Below, piece after piece: positions 31,714-39,689 of a stretch of 64,000 nt of DNA. The position numbers and the translations under genes were made by a program. The notes beneath the pieces are model-generated. The model had not been told where the DNA came from, ran no database searches, and saw only the letters and a program-made list of their open reading frames with translations. Source of the stretch: Actinoplanes aureus (GTDB lineage Bacteria; Actinomycetota; Actinomycetes; Mycobacteriales; Micromonosporaceae); NCBI RefSeq assembly GCF_015704865.1, contig NZ_JADQTO010000014.1, forward strand, positions 21,104 to 85,103. The letters run 5' to 3'. Numbering within the stretch: position 1 is the stretch's first letter; each line of letters begins with the position of its first letter.

Positions 31714-32772
31714 ATGCGGCCGGTACGCTTCGTCGCCCTCTCCGAGGACGGTCAGGCTCTGGTGCTCGCCGACGAGGTCGGCCGGCTCCTGGCCCTTCCC
31801 ATTGACGACCGGATCTCCGGAGCGCTCCACGAAGGTCCTGCGACGCCCGGTTCGGCAGTCGCGGTCATGGCTCCGGAGGCGGCGGCACCGCCGTCGCTGT
31901 CCCCTCGGGACATCCAGGCGCGCATCCGCCAGGGCGAGTCCGCCGAGGACGTCGCCCGGATCGCCGGCGTGCCGGTCGACCGGGTGCTGCGTTACGCCGG
32001 TCCGGTGCTGCAGGAGCGCGCCATGCTGGCGCAGCACGCCCGCCGCACCCGGCTGAAGACGTCGGATTCCGGGCAGCCGCTCGCCGAGGTGGTGGACAGC
32101 CGGCTCGCACAGCACGGCATCGACACCGAGAAGATCTCCTGGGACGCGTTCCGCAAGGACGACGGCACCTGGCGCATCGTCGCCACCTGGCCGTCCGGCA
32201 AGGCCACCGCGCAGGCCATCTGGGACCTGGACAAGGGCCGTCAGGTGGTCTCCCCGCACGACGACATGGCTCAGTACCTGTGTGCTGAACGCCCCACCCA
32301 GATCCTCGGGCAGGAGCCGGCTCCGGAGCGCGGCGGGCACGGCCTGCCCGGTCCGGCCCGCAGCTCCGAGCCCACCCGGGGCGGCCACGGCCTGCCTAGC
32401 GCCGACCCGGCTCCCGCGCGGCCGACTCGCGACCCGATCCGAGCCGGGCGGGACGCCCTGCTCGCCTCCCTGGACCGGCCGCTCGAGGGCAGCTCCGGCC
32501 GCAGCCTCGAGCCGGCGCCGCGCCGTCCGGTCGCCGGTGGCGCTGCCGCGCTGCTCGGTGGTGGTTCCGGCTCCGCCTTCGACGATGACGCCGACCTGCC
32601 GAAAGAGGTGCCGGCCGTGCCGTCGCTGGCGGTCCTGCGGCCGCGCCGCACGGTGGGCCAGCCCGCCCCGGCCAACTCGGAGTCCGAGGAAGGCAGCAAG
32701 CCCCGCAAGCGGCTGCCGAGTTGGGACGATGTGCTGTTCGGGGGCGGCCCGGCAGCCCGGGAGTCCTCCTGA
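31714..32772 (+). CDS. sepH: Cell-division protein SepH
   Basis: A 352-aa protein with the DUF3071 N-terminal domain (MRPVRFVALSEDGQALVLADEVGRLLALPID) and a helix-turn-helix-like part (SPRDIQARIRQGESAEDVARIAGVPVDRVLRYAGPVLQERA). A second conserved block is ISWDAFRKDDGTWRIVATWPSG. The C-terminal ~150 residues are Pro/Arg-rich and disordered. In Streptomyces SepH binds FtsZ and promotes Z-ring assembly. ATG 31714 has GGAGG 5 bases upstream. The RNA ligase gene begins at its stop codon. Confidence 0.93.
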   Translation: MRPVRFVALSEDGQALVLADEVGRLLALPIDDRISGALHEGPATPGSAVAVMAPEAAAPPSLSPRDIQARIRQGESAEDVARIAGVPVDRVLRYAGPVLQERAMLAQHARRTRLKTSDSGQPLAEVVDSRLAQHGIDTEKISWDAFRKDDGTWRIVATWPSGKATAQAIWDLDKGRQVVSPHDDMAQYLCAERPTQILGQEPAPERGGHGLPGPARSSEPTRGGHGLPSADPAPARPTRDPIRAGRDALLASLDRPLEGSSGRSLEPAPRRPVAGGAAALLGGGSGSAFDDDADLPKEVPAVPSLAVLRPRRTVGQPAPANSESEEGSKPRKRLPSWDDVLFGGGPAARESS

Positions 32773-33272
32773 GCCTGTTCGTGGCCGTCTTCCCCGCGGA
32801 GGACGCTCGGCTCCACCTGAAACGCCACCTGCCCGCTGTCGGCGGGCTCACCCGGCCGGAGAAGTGGCACATCACCCTCGCCTTCCTCGGTGAGGTGCCG
32901 GACGAGGGCACGGACCATGCCGCCGGCGTCCTGGACGACGTGCCTCCGCCCGGCCCGATCACGCTGCGGCTGGCCGGTGGCGGCCGGTTCGGCACAGTGC
33001 TCTGGGCCGGTCTGGCCGGAGACGTCGAACCGCTGGAGGCGTTCCGGGAGGATGTCCGATCGGCGTTGGTGGGAGCGGGTTTCGCGGTTGACGGGCGACC
33101 GTTCCGGCCGCACTTGACGGTCTCCTACCGGTTCGACCGCGGCGTCCAGCAGGCGCTGGCCGGATATGCCGGGCCGTCCTGGCCGGTGACCGAGTTCGCG
33201 CTGGTGCAGAGCACGGCCGGGGAGTATCACCGGCTGCGCGCCTGGCCGGCCGGATCAGCGGAGGGCCGCTAG
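32769..33272 (+). CDS. thpR: RNA 2',3'-cyclic phosphodiesterase (2'-5' RNA ligase family)
   Basis: A 2H phosphoesterase with the two His-x-Thr motifs, HITLAF and HLTVSY, about 110 residues apart. These enzymes open 2',3'-cyclic phosphate RNA ends or join tRNA half-molecules in vitro. No ATG or GTG fits the N-terminus (SLFVAVFP): the best initiator is CTG 32769, overlapping the sepH stop as CTGA, with GGGAG at 32759-32763 correctly spaced. An ATG at 32721 in the same frame would make a 183-aa form overlapping sepH. The gene is convergent with the TetR gene; their stops overlap. Confidence 0.82.
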   Translation: MSLFVAVFPAEDARLHLKRHLPAVGGLTRPEKWHITLAFLGEVPDEGTDHAAGVLDDVPPPGPITLRLAGGGRFGTVLWAGLAGDVEPLEAFREDVRSALVGAGFAVDGRPFRPHLTVSYRFDRGVQQALAGYAGPSWPVTEFALVQSTAGEYHRLRAWPAGSAEGR

Positions 33273-33871
33273 TCACGGTCCGGTTCGGCCCTGATCCCGT
33301 TGATCATGAGGCGGAGGCCGTACCGGAACTGTTCCGGTGAGCCGACCACCGGCAGTTCTTCGCCGGGCAGCCCGGTCAGCGCCCGGCTCACCCGGTGCCA
33401 GCGTTCGTCGCGTACCCCGGCGTTGACCGCCATCGCCAGCGCCGCCGCCACGTACGCGATCAGCGCCTGCCCGGCATGGACGACACCGGTGGGCGACAGC
33501 CCCGATTCGGCGAGGGCCCGGTTGAGTTCTGCGGCCAGCCGGAGCCCGTGCGGTCCGAGGGGCGGCCGCGCCGAGACGTGCGCCGCGATGCCCGGATGCC
33601 GCAGTGCTTCAGCCCGCACCGAGGTCAGGATCTCCCGTACCCGATCGTCCCAGCTCACCGAAGGCGGCGGGACGGTCACGCCGGCCAGGGCCAGGTCGGC
33701 GACCGCGTCGAGCAACGCCTCCCGGTTCGGGAAGTGCCGGTAGATCGCCATCGGATCGCAGCCGAGCTCGGCGGCGATGCGGCGCATGGACATCGCCGCC
33801 TGGCCGTCCCGGTCACCGAGCCGGAGCGCTGCCTCGGCGATGAAAGCGGCGGTCAGCGATCGTTTCGGCAC
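33269..33871 (-). CDS. TetR-family regulator with TetR_C-like domain
   Basis: A 200-aa regulator. HTH: MSMRRIAAELGCDPMAIYRHFPNREALLDAV. The C-terminal domain (GPHGLRLAAELNRALAESGLSPTGVVHAGQALIAYVAAALAM) resembles tetracycline-repressor-type ligand pockets. GTG 33871 is 6 bases from TAGACT (33878-33883), giving a leaderless mRNA. It is divergent from a small membrane protein gene 53 bases away; two copies of a GTCTACG-N-CGTAGAC-like palindrome between them are the obvious binding sites, so it probably represses both genes. Confidence 0.9.
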   Translation of the reverse strand: MPKRSLTAAFIAEAALRLGDRDGQAAMSMRRIAAELGCDPMAIYRHFPNREALLDAVADLALAGVTVPPPSVSWDDRVREILTSVRAEALRHPGIAAHVSARPPLGPHGLRLAAELNRALAESGLSPTGVVHAGQALIAYVAAALAMAVNAGVRDERWHRVSRALTGLPGEELPVVGSPEQFRYGLRLMINGIRAEPDRD

Positions 33872-33878
33872 TGCTGGA

Positions 33879-33928
33879 GTCTACGCCGTAGACATACGCG
33901 CATCGCATGTCTACGGTGTAGACATGCG
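33879..33928. promoter_or_regulatory. Twin TetR operators overlapping both divergent promoters
   Basis: GTCTACG-C-CGTAGAC (33879-33893) and CGCATGTCTAC-GGT-GTAGACATGCG (33904-33928) share the core GTCTACGNNGTAGAC and are 30 bases apart centre to centre. The first covers the -10 of the tetR gene; the second covers the -10 (TACGGT, 33912-33917) and start codon of the membrane gene. Confidence 0.82.
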
Positions 33929-34286
33929 ACTCCTTCTCGTGGGTCGCGTCGCCGCGGCCGTCCTGAGCCTGAGCACCTTCGTCTTTCTCTTCCTGCACGA
34001 TTCCTGGCACCGGGACAACATGTTCCTGGTCCCCGACCTGATCCTGTGCGCGATCCTGCTGGCCGGCGCCCTGTTGCCGGCACGGGCGGCGGTCGCCACC
34101 CTCACCGTGGGCTTCGGCTACACGGCAGGCGTGCTGACGACCTCGGTCCTCTCGTACGCGGTACGCGACGAACTAGGCCTGCCCAGCCTGATCGGCGCAC
34201 TCGCCGCAGCGGTACTGGCCGTGGCGCTGGCCCGCGGTCAGCGGTCGTCCGGACGGCGCAGCGTCAACCCGGCCGCCTCCAGCTGA
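33924..34286 (+). CDS. Small four-helix membrane protein controlled by the adjacent TetR
   Basis: A 120-aa protein with about four hydrophobic helices (AAAVLSLSTFVFLFL, LILCAILLAGALLPA, AAVATLTVGFGYTAGVLTTSVLS, LIGALAAAVLAVALA). No family is recognised; small drug-resistance or ABC-independent membrane proteins under TetR control are a typical context. ATG 33924 lies inside the second operator palindrome and 6 bases after TACGGT, so the message is leaderless. The last 49 bases overlap the convergent gene at 34238. Confidence 0.72.
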   Translation: MRLLLVGRVAAAVLSLSTFVFLFLHDSWHRDNMFLVPDLILCAILLAGALLPARAAVATLTVGFGYTAGVLTTSVLSYAVRDELGLPSLIGALAAAVLAVALARGQRSSGRRSVNPAASS

Positions 34287-34705
34287 CCCTCGACCCGGAC
34301 CCGCTCGATCTCCCGGTCCAGACCGTCCAGCGGCTGCAGGTGCTCGGTCACGCCGAGGCGGCGGCAGGCCAGCTGCAGCCGAGCGTCATACGCCCGGAGC
34401 ACGGCGGCGAGCCACACCGCCGAGCATCGCGTCGGCCCACTCCGCCGCTGGTGGTCGAGGCGCTGCAGATCGAACGCGATCTGCTCGATCGCCGGGTCGT
34501 CCAGCGCGGCCAGACGCGGACCCGGGTCCAGGACCCGCAGAGTCCGGTCGAGGGTGCGCAGCGCCCGTAATTCCTGCCGCCCGCGGCGGGTGAACAGCCG
34601 GCGCACGTGGCGCGTTTCCGGGCTGAGCAGGGCTGCCGCTGCGCACGGAAGTATCAGCAACGCTGACAGCGCCGCCGAGAGCACAGCAATGTGCGCGATA
34701 GCCAC
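34238..34705 (-). CDS. Hypothetical membrane-anchored protein
   Basis: About 155 aa: an N-terminal membrane helix (AHIAVLSAALSALLILPCAAAALL) followed by an Arg/Leu-rich helical region (RRLFTRRGRQELRALRTLDRTLRVL, IEQIAFDLQRLDHQRR, LQLACRRLGVTEHLQPLDGL). Such proteins recur in Actinoplanes-like genomes; I know no function. GTG 34705 is 7 bases from TAGCGT (34713-34718), a leaderless signature that decides this start over the frame's earlier codons. Its 3' end overlaps the convergent membrane protein gene. Confidence 0.65.
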   Translation of the reverse strand: MAIAHIAVLSAALSALLILPCAAAALLSPETRHVRRLFTRRGRQELRALRTLDRTLRVLDPGPRLAALDDPAIEQIAFDLQRLDHQRRSGPTRCSAVWLAAVLRAYDARLQLACRRLGVTEHLQPLDGLDREIERVRVEGQLEAAGLTLRRPDDR

Positions 34706-34712
34706 GGATTCG

Positions 34713-34718
34713 ACGCTA
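34713..34718 (-). promoter_or_regulatory. -10 box (TAGCGT) of the hypothetical membrane-anchored gene, leaderless
   Basis: TAGCGT on the minus strand, 7 bases before GTG 34705. Confidence 0.45.
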
Positions 34719-34798
34719 AACGCTGCCCGGGCGGGCCGGAATACCCGTTTGGTGGAGGTGCTCTGCCAGGTTCCGCAGCGCGGATACAAATCTTGGAT

Positions 34799-36175
34799 TC
34801 AGACCCGGGCCACCGGTCCGGACCGGGCGAGCGGCTCGGCGTGGCCACGGACCGCGCCGGAGCGGGCATCCGGAATCTTGCCGGCCCCGGCCGCCGCGGG
34901 AGGTTCCGCCGCCGAGACCAGGCGCACGCTCGGCCGCGGCCGTATCCGTACCTCAATCCGCTCCTTGCTCACCCGCAGCTGCCAGATCAGCGCGCCCACC
35001 GCGGCGGCGAAGCTGACCAGGCCGGCCGCCCAGATGCTCGACGGCACCCCGAAGTGCTCGCCCCACCAACCGGCGAGCGTCGCGCCGATCGGGGTGGTGC
35101 CGAGGAAGACCAGCACGTAGAGGGCCATCACGCGACCCCGGAACGCCGGGTCCACGCCCATCTGCACCCGGTGGTTGGCGCCCTGGGCCAGGTAGATGGA
35201 GAAGAAGCCGGTGGGCACCAGGAGCAGCGCGGCCACGACGAAGTTCGGCGCGAACCCGACGGCGAACTCGAAGACTCCGAAGATCAGGGCGGCGCCGATC
35301 ACCCGGTGGACGCCGGGCCGGCTGCGGCGCCGCGTGCCGGCCAGCGCACCACCCAGCGAGCCGATCGCGAGCGCGGTGGTGAGCAGGCCGAACGTCGACG
35401 GGCCGGCCTCAAAGTTGATCTTCGCGAGGGCGGCGAGGGTGACCGGGAAGTTGAAGCCGATCATGCCGATGACGGCCATCAGGCAGATCGGCAGCAGCAG
35501 GTCGTGGCGCTTTCCGACGTAGCGCAGGCCGTCGATCACCCGGGCACTGCCCCGGTCCTTGCGCTCGGTGCGGAGCAGCTCGGCCGGGCGCATCCAGATG
35601 TAGGTGAAGACCGGGGCGACCGCCAGCGCGGTCGAGATCAGGAACACGCCCGGGGTGGAGAGCACCGCGAGCAGCACGCCGGCCAGCGCCGGCCCGCTGA
35701 TCCGGGCGACGTTGAAGGTGGCCGCGGACAGCGCCAGGGCGTTCGGCAGCAGCCGCAACTCCACCAGCTCGGAGACGAAGGACTGCCGGACCGGGGTCTC
35801 GACCGCGTTCGCGATGCCGAGCAGGAAAGCGAAGACGAAGACGTGCCAGAGCACCACCACGCCGGTGGTGACCAGCACCGCGAAGGCGATCGCGAACACC
35901 GCGAACGCGGCGTTCGCCACGATCAGCAACTTGCGCTTGTCGTACCGGTCGGCCAGGCGGCCGCTCCAGAGAGTGAGAAGCATGACCGGTACGAACTGGA
36001 GCGCCGTCACCGCACCAAGAGCACCCGGTGAGTTGTCGGAGAGTTCCAGCACCAGCCAGTCCTGGGCCGTGAACATCATCCACACGCCGATCAGCTTCAC
36101 CAGTTGCCCGCCGGTGAAGAGGCGGTAGTTCGGGACCTGCAGAGATCGGAATGTGGAGTTCAGGCCTGCCCGCAC
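34799..36175 (-). CDS. MFS transporter controlled by MarR (EntS/MFS_3 type)
   Basis: A 458-aa exporter with twelve helices. Starts RAGLNSTFRSLQVPNYRLFTGGQLVKLIGVWMMFTAQDWLVLE, with motif A RLADRYDKRKLLI. The C-terminal ~60 residues are a cytoplasmic, Arg/Pro-rich tail. It lies 93 bases downstream of a MarR gene in the same direction; the MarR is the likely repressor and the substrate a toxic compound. ATG 36175 has no strong Shine-Dalgarno, consistent with dependence on the MarR transcript. Confidence 0.87.
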   Translation of the reverse strand: MRAGLNSTFRSLQVPNYRLFTGGQLVKLIGVWMMFTAQDWLVLELSDNSPGALGAVTALQFVPVMLLTLWSGRLADRYDKRKLLIVANAAFAVFAIAFAVLVTTGVVVLWHVFVFAFLLGIANAVETPVRQSFVSELVELRLLPNALALSAATFNVARISGPALAGVLLAVLSTPGVFLISTALAVAPVFTYIWMRPAELLRTERKDRGSARVIDGLRYVGKRHDLLLPICLMAVIGMIGFNFPVTLAALAKINFEAGPSTFGLLTTALAIGSLGGALAGTRRRSRPGVHRVIGAALIFGVFEFAVGFAPNFVVAALLLVPTGFFSIYLAQGANHRVQMGVDPAFRGRVMALYVLVFLGTTPIGATLAGWWGEHFGVPSSIWAAGLVSFAAAVGALIWQLRVSKERIEVRIRPRPSVRLVSAAEPPAAAGAGKIPDARSGAVRGHAEPLARSGPVARV

Positions 36176-36268
36176 GTGGCTGCGCCCCCTCGGGTTCGGT
36201 CGTACGCGTCATCGTCGTGTGACGAAGCGGAACGACCGGGTGGGCCTGTCGCGGGGCTAGCCCAGTCC

Positions 36269-36718
36269 TCAGCCCCGGGCGACGCGCTGCAGGATCTCCG
36301 CAGCCTGTGCCAGGGTGGCCCGTTCCTCCGGGGTCAGCTGCTCCAATTGCTTGGCCAGCCACTCGTTACGTGCCCGCTCGTACTGTGCGTACACCGCCCG
36401 GCCCTCGTCGGTGGCGGCCAGGATGACCTGGCGCCCGTCGGTCGGGTGCGGCGTACGCCCCACGAGCCCACGTTCCTCCAGCTTCCCAACGATCTTGGTC
36501 ATCGTCGGGGGCTGGACCCGCTCCACATCGGCGAGCTCACGAGGAGTCAGCGCACCGGCCAGTTGGAGGCTGGTCAGCGCGGAGAGCTGACTGAACGTGA
36601 GATCGCCGACCGGCCGGGCCTGGCGGACTCGGCGGCCGAGCCGGGTGATCGCGTCCCGCAGCGTCTTGGCCAGCGGTTCCGCTGTCGGAGGCTCCGTCGT
36701 CATCACCCGCTCCATCAC
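36269..36718 (-). CDS. MarR-family transcriptional regulator
   Basis: A 149-aa winged-helix regulator. LTFSQLSALTSLQLAGALTPRELADVERVQPPTMTKIVGKLEERGLVGRTPHPTDGRQVILAATDEG covers the HTH and the DxR wing. GTG 36718 is 7 bases from TAGGCT (36726-36731), giving a leaderless mRNA; ATG 36703 with GGAG ahead is an alternative inside the same transcript. The TTAGC-CTA-GCTAA palindrome at 36724-36736 covers the -10, so autorepression is likely. The MFS gene downstream is its probable target. Confidence 0.92.
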   Translation of the reverse strand: MMERVMTTEPPTAEPLAKTLRDAITRLGRRVRQARPVGDLTFSQLSALTSLQLAGALTPRELADVERVQPPTMTKIVGKLEERGLVGRTPHPTDGRQVILAATDEGRAVYAQYERARNEWLAKQLEQLTPEERATLAQAAEILQRVARG

Positions 36719-36723
36719 AATAT

Positions 36724-36736
36724 TTAGCCTAGCTAA
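36724..36736. promoter_or_regulatory. MarR operator-like palindrome TTAGC-CTA-GCTAA over the -10 box
   Basis: Perfect 5-3-5 palindrome containing the TAGGCT -10 (minus strand, 36726-36731) of the marR gene. A further GGCTAA half-site lies close by at 36744-36749. Confidence 0.6.
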
Positions 36737-36825
36737 TGAGCATGGCTAACGACATCCGAGACGACTGAGACCACCGTCACCGGCACGGTAGCGCAGCCGG
36801 CGACGGTGGTCATCAACCCGCCGAA

Positions 36826-38277
36826 TCAGAGAATCCAGGCCTCTAGCGGACCCCGGGCGAAATAGAGGACGAACAGGGCGGCGATGCCGTACATGAGCGG
36901 GTGGATCTCGCGCGCCCGGCCGACGGCGATCTTCAGCACGACGTACGAGATGACCCCGGCCCCGATGCCGTTGGAGATCGAGTACGTGAACGGCATCAAC
37001 GTGACCGTCAGGAAGGCCGGCACGGCGATCGCGTAGTCCGACCAGTCGATCTGCCGGACCGTGCTGATCATCAGGAAGCCGACCACCACCAGCGCGGTCG
37101 AGGCGGCCTCGAACGGCACCACCTTGACCAGCGGCGCGAGGAACATCGCCAGCAGGAACAGCACACCGGTGACCAGGTTGGCCACACCGGTCCGGGCACC
37201 CTCGCCGACACCGGAGGCGCTCTCCACGTACGAGGTGTTGCTGGACACGCTCGCCGCACCACCGGCCGCCGCGGCGACCGAGTCGACGAGCAGGATCTCC
37301 CGGGTACGCGGCGGCATGCCCTCCGAGTCGAGCAGGCCACCCTCCTGGCCGACCGCGACCATCGTGCCCATGGTGTCGAAGAAGTCGGTCACCAGCAGCG
37401 TGAAGATGAACATCAGCACGACCAGCACGCCGGCGTCCGACCACGAGTTCAGCACGTTGAACTGGCCGAGCAGCGACAGGTCCGGCTTGTCGATGATCTT
37501 CTCGGGCAGGGTCGGCACGTTCAGCGACCAGCCGCTCGGGTTGGTGATCGACGGACCGAGCTTCGCGATCGCCTCAACGATGATCGCGAGAATCGTGGTG
37601 CCCAGGATGCCGATCAGGATCGCGCCCTTGACCTTGCGCACGAACAGCACCAGCGTGAAGAGCAGGCCGATCGCGAACACCAGGGTCGGCCAGGTCATCA
37701 GCTTGCCGCCCAGGCCGAGCTCGACCGGGACGGTGGTGTTGGCGGCGTCCGGCACGCGGTGCACGAAGCCGGCGTCGACCAGACCGATGATCATCAGGAA
37801 GAGGCCGATGCCCACCCCGATCGCGGTCTTGAGCTGGGTCGGCACCGCCTTGAACACGGCGGTACGCAGCCCGGTCAGCACCAGGACGGCGATCAGCACA
37901 CCCTCGATGACCACCAGGCCCATCGCGTCGGCCCAGGTCATCTCCGGCGCGATCTCGTACGCGACGAGCGCGTTCACGCCCAGGCCGGCAGCCAGGGCCA
38001 GCGGGAAGCGGGCGACCACGCCCATCAGGATCGTCATCACACCGGCGACCAGCGCGGTGCCGGCGGCGAGCGCGGCGAGCGGCAGGTGCGCGCCCGTCTG
38101 GTCGGTGCCGCCCGCCAGGATCAGCGGGTTGAGCACCACGATGTAGGCCATGGTGAAGAACGTGACGAAGCCACCGCGGACCTCACGGCTGAGCGTGGAT
38201 CCGCGCTTGGATATCTCGAAGTACCGGTCGAAGCCGTTCTTCGGTGTATATGACGGCGATTCGGTTTCCGTGGACAT
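36826..38277 (-). CDS. NCS2-family purine permease (AzgA-like)
   Basis: A 483-aa permease for hypoxanthine/guanine/adenine. Family landmarks: FTMAYIVVLNPLIL, GLGVNALVAYEI, VTDFFDTMGTMVAVGQEGGLL, and SVSSNTSYVESASGVGEGARTGVANLVTG, which carries the substrate-binding loop. About fourteen membrane segments. ATG 38277 has GGAAGG 4-5 bases upstream; the frame stays open to 38355 but without coding sense. It is divergent from the DUF2530 gene. Confidence 0.93.
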   Translation of the reverse strand: MSTETESPSYTPKNGFDRYFEISKRGSTLSREVRGGFVTFFTMAYIVVLNPLILAGGTDQTGAHLPLAALAAGTALVAGVMTILMGVVARFPLALAAGLGVNALVAYEIAPEMTWADAMGLVVIEGVLIAVLVLTGLRTAVFKAVPTQLKTAIGVGIGLFLMIIGLVDAGFVHRVPDAANTTVPVELGLGGKLMTWPTLVFAIGLLFTLVLFVRKVKGAILIGILGTTILAIIVEAIAKLGPSITNPSGWSLNVPTLPEKIIDKPDLSLLGQFNVLNSWSDAGVLVVLMFIFTLLVTDFFDTMGTMVAVGQEGGLLDSEGMPPRTREILLVDSVAAAAGGAASVSSNTSYVESASGVGEGARTGVANLVTGVLFLLAMFLAPLVKVVPFEAASTALVVVGFLMISTVRQIDWSDYAIAVPAFLTVTLMPFTYSISNGIGAGVISYVVLKIAVGRAREIHPLMYGIAALFVLYFARGPLEAWIL

Positions 38278-38412
38278 GTGACCTTCCGGGGCGACACATC
38301 GGTGAGACTTGTGGAGACCAGGCGCGCCACCTTGCGCAGACCAGGACCCGCGCATGCTTTCAGATGCGACTACCTCGGCAAAAGCGAAGTGATGTTACAA
38401 CTCTCACGCGCT

Positions 38413-38427
38413 GCACCGATGCGGTGC
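38413..38427. promoter_or_regulatory. Palindrome GCACCG-ATG-CGGTGC upstream of the DUF2530 gene
   Basis: Perfect 6-3-6 palindrome 23-37 bases before GTG 38450, in the position of a -35 region or operator. Confidence 0.3.
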
Positions 38428-38437
38428 GTAATGGCCT

Positions 38438-38443
38438 TACCCT
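38438..38443 (+). promoter_or_regulatory. -10 box (TACCCT) of the DUF2530 gene, leaderless
   Basis: TACCCT ends 6 bases before GTG 38450. Confidence 0.45.
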
Positions 38444-38449
38444 GTCGGA

Positions 38450-38755
38450 GTGAGTGACCTGTCTCCCGCCACGCACACCGGCGACCCGCTGCCGGCCCTC
38501 ACCGTGGTGACCGGGACGAAACCGCGGCCCGAACCACTGGACCCGCCGATGCTCCCGTTCGCGCTGGTCGGCGTGGCCGCCTTCGCGGTCGCCCTGCTGG
38601 CCACCTGGCTGGCCGAGGCACCGGACGAGTGGGTCGAGATCTGTCTGGCCGGCCTGCTCTGGGGCATCCCGGGCACGCTGACCATGGTCGTGCACGACCG
38701 GAACCGCAAGCGCCGCCGGGCGCTCACGCACGCGGAGTTCCGCGTTGTCGAGTGA
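38450..38755 (+). CDS. DUF2530 membrane protein
   Basis: A 101-aa protein with the DUF2530 core: EPLDPPMLPFALVGVAAFAVALLATWL, a second helix (IC LAGLLWGIPGTLTMVV) and a basic tail (HDRNRKRRRALTHAEF). Two membrane helices; function unknown, restricted to actinobacteria. GTG 38450 is leaderless by the TACCCT box. It converges with the DUF3027 gene, 9 bases between stops. Confidence 0.82.
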   Translation: MSDLSPATHTGDPLPALTVVTGTKPRPEPLDPPMLPFALVGVAAFAVALLATWLAEAPDEWVEICLAGLLWGIPGTLTMVVHDRNRKRRRALTHAEFRVVE

Positions 38756-38764
38756 GCTCCCGGC

Positions 38765-39586
38765 TCAGCTGTGACCGTAGTCCTCGGCCGGCTCACCGGA
38801 CTCCACCGAGCCGTGGCCCCGGCTGACCGCCACGGTCTCCACCTCACTGTCGTCATACACCGTGGGTAGCTCCTCGACCGGCTGCTCGGCGGCGCTGAGC
38901 AGGGCCTCCGAGTGCGCGCCGCAGCCGTGGTCGGCGCTTACCGCACGGCCGTCGTCCGGCGCGTAGAGGTTGCCGCAGACGCCGAACATCTGCCGCATCG
39001 ATCCGGCGAGCGGCAGGTAGAAGCCGCAGGTGCCGCAGCGAGCGTTGCGCGGAGCGGCGGCGGAGATCGGCGCTTCCGGACCGGACTCCCCGTCGTACCA
39101 CCGCTGGGCGGTCTCCATCCGGCCCTCGCGCGACATGACCCGGGAGCGGCCCAGGCCGAGCTCCCAGGAGCCCTCCTCGATCGCGGCGTCGTCGCTGAGC
39201 ACATAACCCGGAGTGAGCCGGTCGTCGTCCGGCGAGGTCGGCATGAGATCGCCCACACCGAGATCGCCGGGCTGCACCCGCTCGTTCCACGGCACCCAGC
39301 CGGGCGCGAGCAACGCGTCGGGGCCGGGCAGCAGGACGGTCTCACAGATGGTGACGTGGCGGCTGCGCGGGACCCGAGTCACGGTCACCGCCCACCGCCA
39401 GCCCTTGTAGCCGGCGAGGTGACTCTCGAAGAAATGAGTCACGACTCGGTCGCCTTCGGCGATCGCTTCGAGGTGCTCGCCCACGTCACTGGGGTCCACA
39501 TCGGTGATGGCACCGCGAGCCACCCCGACGGCATCGGCACAGACCTGGTCGAGTCGGGCGGCGCGGGAGGTGGTCCTGGAGGTCAC
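38765..39586 (-). CDS. DUF3027 protein with zinc-ribbon-like cysteines
   Basis: About 273 aa; the DUF3027 family of actinobacteria. Conserved: EGDRVVTHFFESHLAGYKGWRWAVTVTRVPRSRHVTICE, LLPGPDALLAPGWVPWNERVQPGDLGVGDLMPTSPDDDRL, and a cysteine cluster CGTCGFYLPLAGSMRQMFGVCGN ... SADHGCGAHSE that could bind zinc. Cytoplasmic, function unknown. I start at GTG 39586 (AACAAT lies 6 bases upstream, a possible leaderless -10); the frame runs on to 39946 opposite the MFS gene. Confidence 0.85.
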   Translation of the reverse strand: MTSRTTSRAARLDQVCADAVGVARGAITDVDPSDVGEHLEAIAEGDRVVTHFFESHLAGYKGWRWAVTVTRVPRSRHVTICETVLLPGPDALLAPGWVPWNERVQPGDLGVGDLMPTSPDDDRLTPGYVLSDDAAIEEGSWELGLGRSRVMSREGRMETAQRWYDGESGPEAPISAAAPRNARCGTCGFYLPLAGSMRQMFGVCGNLYAPDDGRAVSADHGCGAHSEALLSAAEQPVEELPTVYDDSEVETVAVSRGHGSVESGEPAEDYGHS

Positions 39587-39689
39587 CCGCCCATTGTTGC
39601 CTACCGAGCCGGGTAAGCCGCAACGGAGTCCCCAGATAGCCGGGCGCGGAACAAGGCATGGGTCGCCCACATCAGTCAGGATGGTTCCC

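Noticed and set aside
36826..38449. Purine riboswitch upstream of the NCS2 permease
   Set aside because: The 172-base upstream region shows no purine-aptamer core; such switches belong mostly to Firmicutes.
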